Shown here piece after piece: positions 58,016 to 64,000 of a stretch of DNA of 64,000 bases. Origin of the DNA: Spirogloea muscicola (lineage: Eukaryota; Streptophyta; Zygnematophyceae; Spirogloeales; Spirogloeaceae); NCBI GenBank assembly GCA_009602725.1, contig WELB01000302.1, positions 56,763 through 120,762 on the forward strand, in the 5' to 3' direction. Made by a program: the position numbers and the translations under genes. Position 1 is the stretch's first letter. Every line of letters begins with the position of its first letter. The notes beneath the pieces are model-generated. The model had not been told where the DNA came from. It did not search any database and saw nothing but the letters and a program-made list of their open reading frames with translations.

Positions 58016-58440
58016 ATTTTTGTCAATTCTTTTTCGGGCTGGCTTTTCACAGCCCTTGCCCCCATTGGGAGTGCCACTTCTACGGACACGGAAAGGGTTG
58101 TTGAAGGACAGGGACGCGAAGAGGCTCATCCAAAGAGAAATGCGCGCCCATAGAGAAGAAGGGCTGGCAAAGCCAGCCCAAAAAAGAATGGACAATGTCC
58201 AAAGCCAAAGAAAGAGGAGCCGGAGAAACTACAAAACACTGCAGAACACAGAAACGATGCAGAGGAGGTGGCTTCTCAGGACACGGAAAGGGTTGTTGAA
58301 GGACAGAAGAAGTGGCTCTCCCAAAGGGGGCAAGGGCTGTGAGAAGCCAGCCCGAAAAACATTGACAAGGTTCGAAGGGGCCAAACTACGAGCTAAGCAG
58401 CGACTGCGGGGCCTGAAGAAGGACAGGGCCCCGACGGACT
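58016..58440. mobile_element. nested LINE 3' tails (B forward, C and B reverse)
   Basis: In order: a forward B tail at 58018-58080; the first copy of a 28-bp direct repeat (58084-58111, GGACACGGAAAGGG..); a reverse subfamily-C LINE end (58138-58270, GCGCGCCCATAG.. to ..AACGATGCAGAGGA). The second copy of the 28-bp repeat (58279-58306) and a reverse subfamily-B LINE end (58308-58425) follow. The order suggests at least three successive insertions in the same spot. Confidence 0.75.
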
Positions 58441-58649
58441 CAGACAGCTGCTGAGGAGCACTGCTGGCGCCATCCTACCCCAACAGACGCTCTGGATTCA
58501 CTTCAAACAGGCATTAGAAGCTGAAACTCTACTTTCTCCCTTGTTCAATCCTTCTTGAATGGCCTCTCATTGGAGGAGCTGTTCGTCTTCCAAATTGGTT
58601 AATGTGCGCAATCATGAAATTCTGGACGGCGCCTGGCTGGCAAGCCATT

Positions 58650-58830
58650 AGAGGCAAGCGCGGCCAGATTAAGTGGTGGCTGGGAGAGGCCAGCCCAAAG
58701 AAGAAGTGGCTCTCCCAATGGGGGCAAGGGCTGTGAGAAGCCAGCCCGAAAAGAATTGACAAGGTTCGAGCCCAAAAGAATGGACAAGGTCTGAAGGAGT
58801 CGGAGTGCTAAGGACGGAGACAGCAGCCCA
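58650..58830 (-). mobile_element. family-B tail inserted into a family-A tail, 8-bp duplication
   Basis: A reverse family-A unit (GGCCAGATTAAGTGGTGGC.. to GGCCAGCCCAAA) is split by a 69-bp reverse family-B unit at 58700-58768. It resumes with CCCAAAAGAATGGACAAGG. The octamer AGCCCAAA stands at both edges (58692-58699 and 58769-58776). The downstream part, to ~58830, matches 19760-19830. Confidence 0.82.
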
Positions 58831-61350
58831 TTTTAGTGGCCAGGACAGCCTGGTCGAGGGCGGGCACATACGACGTGGCTGGCCTGTCGTGGCTGTACTG
58901 ATCAATATATGTACGGCCCTCACACATGTCATGTCTAGTCATACAAGAGTACACTGCTCATTTTTCCAGGAGGCGGCAACGTTGCGCAGGTTACCAGCCT
59001 CACCAATTTCGGGGAGCCGGCTTCGTCTTGCGGCAGCCAACCTCGGCGCTTTGAGGGCCCTTTCCTTTCCTTTTGCTTTTGGAGTTTGGGAGAGCCACTT
59101 TCCGACCTTGTCCACTTCTCTCTTTGGGCTCACCTTGTCCGTGCTTCTCTGACCTGCCCTTGCTGACTAGAGGTTGCTGATCTTCCAGTCGCAGAGAAGT
59201 GAGCTCTTCTAAAGGGGGCGAGGGCAGTGAAAGAAAAGTGAACTCTTCCAAAGGGGTCGAGGGCTGTGAATATCCAGCCCCAGAAGAATTGTCGTAGAAG
59301 TCACAGAATGCAGTCATTTTCTATTGCACTTCCGGTCCTCTCAGACACTCCTATGGGCTAGCCTCTCACCGCCAATGCCCTACATTGCCTTTGGTGCTGG
59401 CTTCTCAGCTGGCTTCTCAACTTGAGCTTTATGGTAATCAATGTGCTCACTCGTGGGTACTAGAGACCCCCTTAGACAGGCTCATTGCCCTGTTACCAGG
59501 GCCTTTATAAGAGTCGGAGTGGCCCCTCCCTTTCATTCCATGTGCACTGCGCGCCTTTCTTCTTTCCTTGGAATGAGAGAGCTGCTCCCAGTTGGGCTGG
59601 CCTTTCACAGCCCTTGCCCCCCCCTTAAGGAAGAGCTTACATCCTTTTGCCCCATTTCTGACGAACATCGTATTCGGGCTGGCCTGTCACAGTCATTGTC
59701 CTATTTAGAAGCGCTTCTCGTCAAACAACAAAAGCTCTTCCAGGGACGGTGGCTGTGGAACGAGAAGTAAGCTCTTTCAAAGGGGCGGAAATCTGTGAAA
59801 CGAAAAGCTCGTCCAAAGCAAGGCGTTGGCTGTAAGAGGCCAACCCAAAAAGTCTGAAAGGGCAAACAGGGGCAAAACTACGATGATATCCCATGACTTA
59901 CACGGATGGGCGCTCATTAACCGCTAGTCAAGTAAACAGAGGGCGGGAGGTAGTTGCGGTGAAAGGCCAGCCCCAAAAGTTTGACCAAGTGAAGGAGGAA
60001 GTCGCAGCAGAGAAGCACTGCGTCCATCCTCCAGACCGCAATGGTGGCGGTTCGGACTGCCCAGCGTGGTGCTTGCGTGGCCAGCCACGTGGGCAATATC
60101 GTCTTGTCTGAATGGAGGAGGCGACCAGGAGCGTACGGCGCGCGGTCGTCGCGGAGCCGACGGCGGATGGTGGGGTTGAGTGCGGGGGCATGCGGGGCTA
60201 AGCCGACTGCGTGGGGCTCGCGTGGAAGAAAAGAAACCTTGTTCAGAAGAGGGGAAGGGCGCGCGCGCGGTGCGCATGAAATTAACTTCAAGCTTCAAAC
60301 CAATGAGTTGTCCAGAAGGGGGGCCATGGCTGTGAAAGGCCAGCCCTTTGGAGTGGAAGCACTGTGTTTTGATAGGAGCGCCTCTTCTAATGACGAGGCA
60401 GTGGCTGTGAAAGAAAGAAGTCTCGCAGTGCACATTGACTAAAGGGAGGCCAAGCCGAGAGAGTACTGTTCAGGTCTTTGCGCCTCCCGACCCTCTCAGA
60501 CCTTGTTCATTCCTTTTGGCTGGCCTCTCACAGCCATTGCCTTACATCTTCTAGGCAGTTGGCTAGTGCAAAGTATGAAGCACCACAAGGTTAAGCCATA
60601 GGCTAGGGATGAGGGGCTAAAGTAACAGGGCGAATGCACAGCTCGAGGGGGACTCTAGTCCCACGACCGAAGAACCCCATTCAGCCGGCTTTCACTCTGT
60701 TACCTTAGCCCCACTAACTATACGTTTCTCCTTTCGCATAGCCCCAACCTTTGCATCAGCTTTTGCCTGAACAATGAATTGGCTTGATGTGGCCTCCCAT
60801 TCATGGCATGCGCACCATGCACCTTTCACCACAAGTGAGTACGTACAGATTCACAGGCTAATCTGGGGAGCCAAAGCACCGCCATGGGAGCCAGTGGCCT
60901 GGCATGTGCGCACCAGCACGTTGATGCATGTGTGAGGAAAGGAAGAAGCTCATAGATAAGGGGCGATGGCTGTGAAAGCCAGCCCAAAGACACCCCAGCC
61001 ACCAGTTAATATGGCCGCGCTTGCTTCCAAAGACATAGAAGGTACGCGGTGCAAATACGATAAAAATTCAACCCGATAACAAAAGGAAGGAACGAGGTGG
61101 CAGGCTCGTCGTGGCGGGGCGCCAGCTGTATGCCCCGGCTGTGCCAGTCCCGGAGCTGGCGGTGCTTGGTCTGCTATCATGAGTGGCTGGCCTCTCACGC
61201 GCCGTACGCTCGCTCCGCCGCTTGGCGCGGCCAGCCCCGTTGTTGCGCAGCGGCCGGCTGGCCCTGTCCCCCGTCGCACTTCGGCCCTTACAGACCTTGT
61301 TTGTCCTTCAATCCTTTTGGCTGGCCTCTCAGAGCCATTTTTTTCCTGAG
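58831..61350. repeat. dense field of decayed hairpin tails and motif D
   Basis: No gene recognised in 2.5 kb. Tail units (GGCTGG..CAGCC core with a CATTCTTTT-like or CTCTTCCAAAGGGG flank) occur near 59205-59290, 59595-59640, 59675-59700, 59755-59850, 59945-59975, 60315-60350, 60500-60540, 60955-61015 and 61305-61345, in both orientations. Motif D occurs near 59520-59560, 60255-60280 and 60790-60830. Copies are more diverged than those in 19500-22240, so this block is probably older. Confidence 0.6.
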
Positions 61351-62089
61351 CCATTTTGCCGTCCAAAAAAGGAGCTGGGTCTGCTTCCCCATCGAGGCCA
61401 ACTCGCACCACTGCGCTGTCGGGCCCCTGGCGCCGCCGCTCCGGCAGCTCGCCGCCGCTCCGCCGCGCCGCCGCGCCGCCGCAGCTTCCGCCCATTCCAC
61501 CCCACCACTCCTAACGACCGCCGCCCGCACGCTGGCGCCCTTGCCGACCCCCGCCGCGCGCTCCCCTGCGCCCGCGGGACGCCATAGCCCGGCCCCCCAG
61601 GCCCCGCTCCGCCCGTGAGCTCGCGCGCGGCCTGGCCTGCTCCGGGAGCCTCGTGACGCTCGCTTACTCTCCCCCAAGCCATCCCCAGATGCAAAGCGCG
61701 GCTACGCATTACGCAGTCTCCTCAGCAGACGCGCCGCTGCGTGCAAGAATCCTTGAGCTCAATGCCATGAATATCCTGCCTTGCCCCTGCCTTGCTTAAA
61801 GGCACAGGAATACGGGCTCAGCAGCCTCATCGAGGTCACTGTAATTCTCTTCAGTCCCTTTCAGCGGACCTTGCTGTCTGCACCTAGCAGTGCCTCATGC
61901 GTGTGCACCAGGCAGCAGGCACAGTAGATACTGCAGCAGCTGAGAGCTCCTACCATCTTGCCAGATCCCCGCATTCAACAGGCCTACCTGCTCGCCAAGG
62001 TCTAATGGAGCACAGAGAGGAATAATCTTCTACTGTTCCCCTACGCCAGATTGACAGTGCCTGTAGCAGGCAGCCTGCCTGGCAGGGTG
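61351..62089. other. upstream region of the last gene
   Basis: GC-rich sequence followed by ordinary composition. It probably includes the promoter, and perhaps 5' exons, of the gene starting at 62090. I cannot identify exons here. Confidence 0.35.
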
Positions 62090-64000
62090 ATGACCCCCAC
62101 TGGCAGCCGACCTCAGGCTCGCAAGCCATGGTGGCAGAGGCCCCTCATACTGGCCGGGCCAGCGGCTGCTTTGATCGTGCTTCTGGTATTCGTAGCCAAT
62201 CTGCGGCTCAACTGGCCTGCTCCAGCTGTGCAAAGGCAGGCCGACTTGGAGCAGCCAAGCCTCAGCTTGGCTTCAGGTGCCGAGTATCTTCAACACTCCC
62301 TTGAGGAGCGCCTGGCAGGTATTCAAGCCTGCCATTGCTCACGTGTGGCCTTACGGATTCAGCAGATTGTCTGCTGGAGTGAGCATGTCATATCATGCAA
62401 TTGCAGGCTCTGAGGCCACTTGTGGGAGCCACACGCAGCAACTCTTGAATACTTTGTTTAGCCTCAGTTGCAACAGCCAGAAGTGCATGACAGGGCACCT
62501 GCCAGCACTTACCATGTGGCACCTGCGCAGCACAACATCCGCGTGCCAGGATAGCCATTTGTCTTGCTGGAAGTGGCAGGTGCATTTGATATATTCTCTG
62601 ATTCTCGTTGACAAATTTCCAATGCAGTCTTAGAAGTACTTATACATCGAGAATTATTTAAGGCAGTCTTACACGTACTTACATCAGACCAAAGCAGGCA
62701 CAAAGCCGACATAGCACTGCACAGAGGGGTGGTTTCTCTCTTGACTGACTTATCAAGCTGTGTCACAGGCCGTTGAGTTGTTTCTTCGCCTGTATCTTGT
62801 TGCAGCTGGGGACATCCTGACCGACTCAATTTACTAAAGCCCAGCTTGATAATGGGCATCTAAATATTCAAATCTGACGTGCAGGCACCTGGAGGTCACA
62901 GGGCTTGCTTTGAAGACTCACGTCCTTGACGGCTTTCGCAACTCTGACGTCTTCATCAGTTCCGTTGCCGATGAATTCACGCACCAGTGGACAACACTGC
63001 GGGGAGCCAACATAATAGACATAAGGTAGGCCTTGTCTTTTGATCTTCACTTCTATCCCGGCACCCTATGCACATGTCATGTACTGTCTGCATAGGCTGT
63101 GTTGACCTTCCTGTAGGTTCTGTTGAGGCGTAGAAGAATCCCTATTGACCCCGGTACAGCTGCCAGCCTTTCTTGAGTTGGCCTATCCTGCCCTAAGCAA
63201 GTCCTAGCACGCAATTGAGGCTCCACCCAAAGGTCGCAGGTTACTGTCCGAAGCCAAACAGGATGAGGCCTTTAAGCTGGAGTCGCAGCTCCTGGTGAAT
63301 GGAAGCAGAGGCCTCCGGCTGTACCTCTTCAGTGAGTGCCTGCTTGTCATTTGACATGAACCTTCAAGCAAGTCAGTCTATGAAATAGGAAGGCCGTTCG
63401 TTCATTTGCCTTTGACCTGGAATGAGAGCACCTAACGATGGCACAACTAGTCAATGTGGTGCTGCATTGCCTACATTGACAAATTCCCTGAATGCCAAGG
63501 TTTCACAACCTCCACATTCTGCAACTTTAGCATGTATGTGCCAACCCCTGCCTAAGTACATTGCAAGGTGCTGTTGATGTCCCTCCAACAGAGGAGTGCG
63601 CCGAGATGATTCTAGAGCAGGAGGTGGCCACAAGTATCTTGTATACGTGGATCGTGACTGCAGAAGCTGACCAATACTGGTCGGGCTGGCCGCCGCTGCC
63701 TCCTGCCGCTGAGGAGGAGAGGTACTACATCCCCTCCGTTGCTCAGGAGATGGGCTACAATGATCACGCTGGCATAGGCATGCGGGACGAAGGCATGGAG
63801 GTGCTAAAGCAAGTGAACCTACTGCTTGATCTCCATGGCCAGGTAGTGTTCTTCGCTTAGCGCTCCTTACCCTTGCTTCTTTAGGAACAACGCATATTTT
63901 CCTGGTCTCTATGAAGGATTGCAATTTGAGATATTTATAATTATGGAGGCTCAGCAGGCTATGCTCAAACAAGCAGTGACCTGCAATGTCAATGAGGACT
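62090..64000 (+). CDS. unrecognised type II membrane protein (partial, runs off the window)
   Basis: Not recognised. From Met 62090 a short basic head is followed by a transmembrane helix (LILAGPAAALIVLLVFVANL) and a stem. The exon ends at a donor after 62318. Likely further exons are ~62885-63026 (LEVTGLALKTHVLDGFRNSD; SSVADEFTHQW), ~63232-63330 (EAKQDEAFKLESQLLVNG; RGLRLYLF) and ~63574-63842 (EECAEMILEQEVATSILYTW; YWSGWPPLPP; GYNDHAGIGMRDEGMEVL). Each is flanked by AG and GT. The gene continues past 64000. A short cytosolic tail, one helix and a lumenal domain are the layout of Golgi glycosyltransferases, but I see no diagnostic motif, so this is only a guess. Confidence 0.5.

Overview
This window looks like nuclear DNA of a green-lineage eukaryote, most likely a unicellular green or streptophyte alga. 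Genes are broken by many short GT-AG introns, there are no operons, and one gene encodes the photosystem I lumenal subunit PsaN with a plastid/thylakoid leader. A PSK-SIMULATOR-like DUF3475/DUF668 gene and a plant-type TrpD-like gene lean toward the streptophyte side, but I cannot name a species. Five single N positions (11477, 17201, 22557, 39202, 45324) look like scaffold joins.

Layout: 1-3300 is repeat-rich, with 5'-truncated LINE copies that carry a restriction-like-endonuclease domain, plus hairpin 'tail' repeats. 4129-11279 (-) is a divergent kinesin, followed upstream by a ~490-bp (GA)n tract. 13397-17200 (-) is a Rab escort protein gene whose first ~20 codons are lost at the N at 17201. 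17202-~19445 is AT-rich plastid DNA: a degraded D5-like primase-helicase, trnL-CAA, psb30, the 3' end of atpA, a stem-loop and trnR-UCU. 19520-22240 is a cluster of nested and oppositely oriented LINE fragments.

22426-25591 (+) is a PPR protein. 26140-30038 (-) is a TrpD-like phosphoribosyltransferase. 30978-32347 (+) is a 2H phosphoesterase-like protein, and 33472-34232 (+) is a YpsA/MoCo-carrier-like protein. 35320-39136 (-) is the PSI-like DUF3475/DUF668 protein. 40080-42553 (+) is eIF2-beta. 43590-45225 is repeats. 45462-46493 (+) is psaN. 47146-~50255 (-) is an SNX1-type PX-BAR sorting nexin. 52146-56887 (+) is a membrane-anchored GH3 homologue. 57000-61350 is a second repeat-rich block. 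62090 to the window end is an unrecognised type II membrane protein.

The genes do not form one pathway. They are dispersed housekeeping functions: translation initiation, Rab prenylation and retromer-type trafficking, photosynthesis, organelle RNA processing and microtubule motors. The most interesting signals are three. (1) Very short hairpin insertions of 52-69 bp, flanked by 5-8 bp direct repeats, match the 3' tails of the LINE families. (2) The GH3 homologue has lost its nucleophile and other active-site residues while its exons stay readable. (3) Plastid DNA is joined directly into the start of the Rab escort protein gene.
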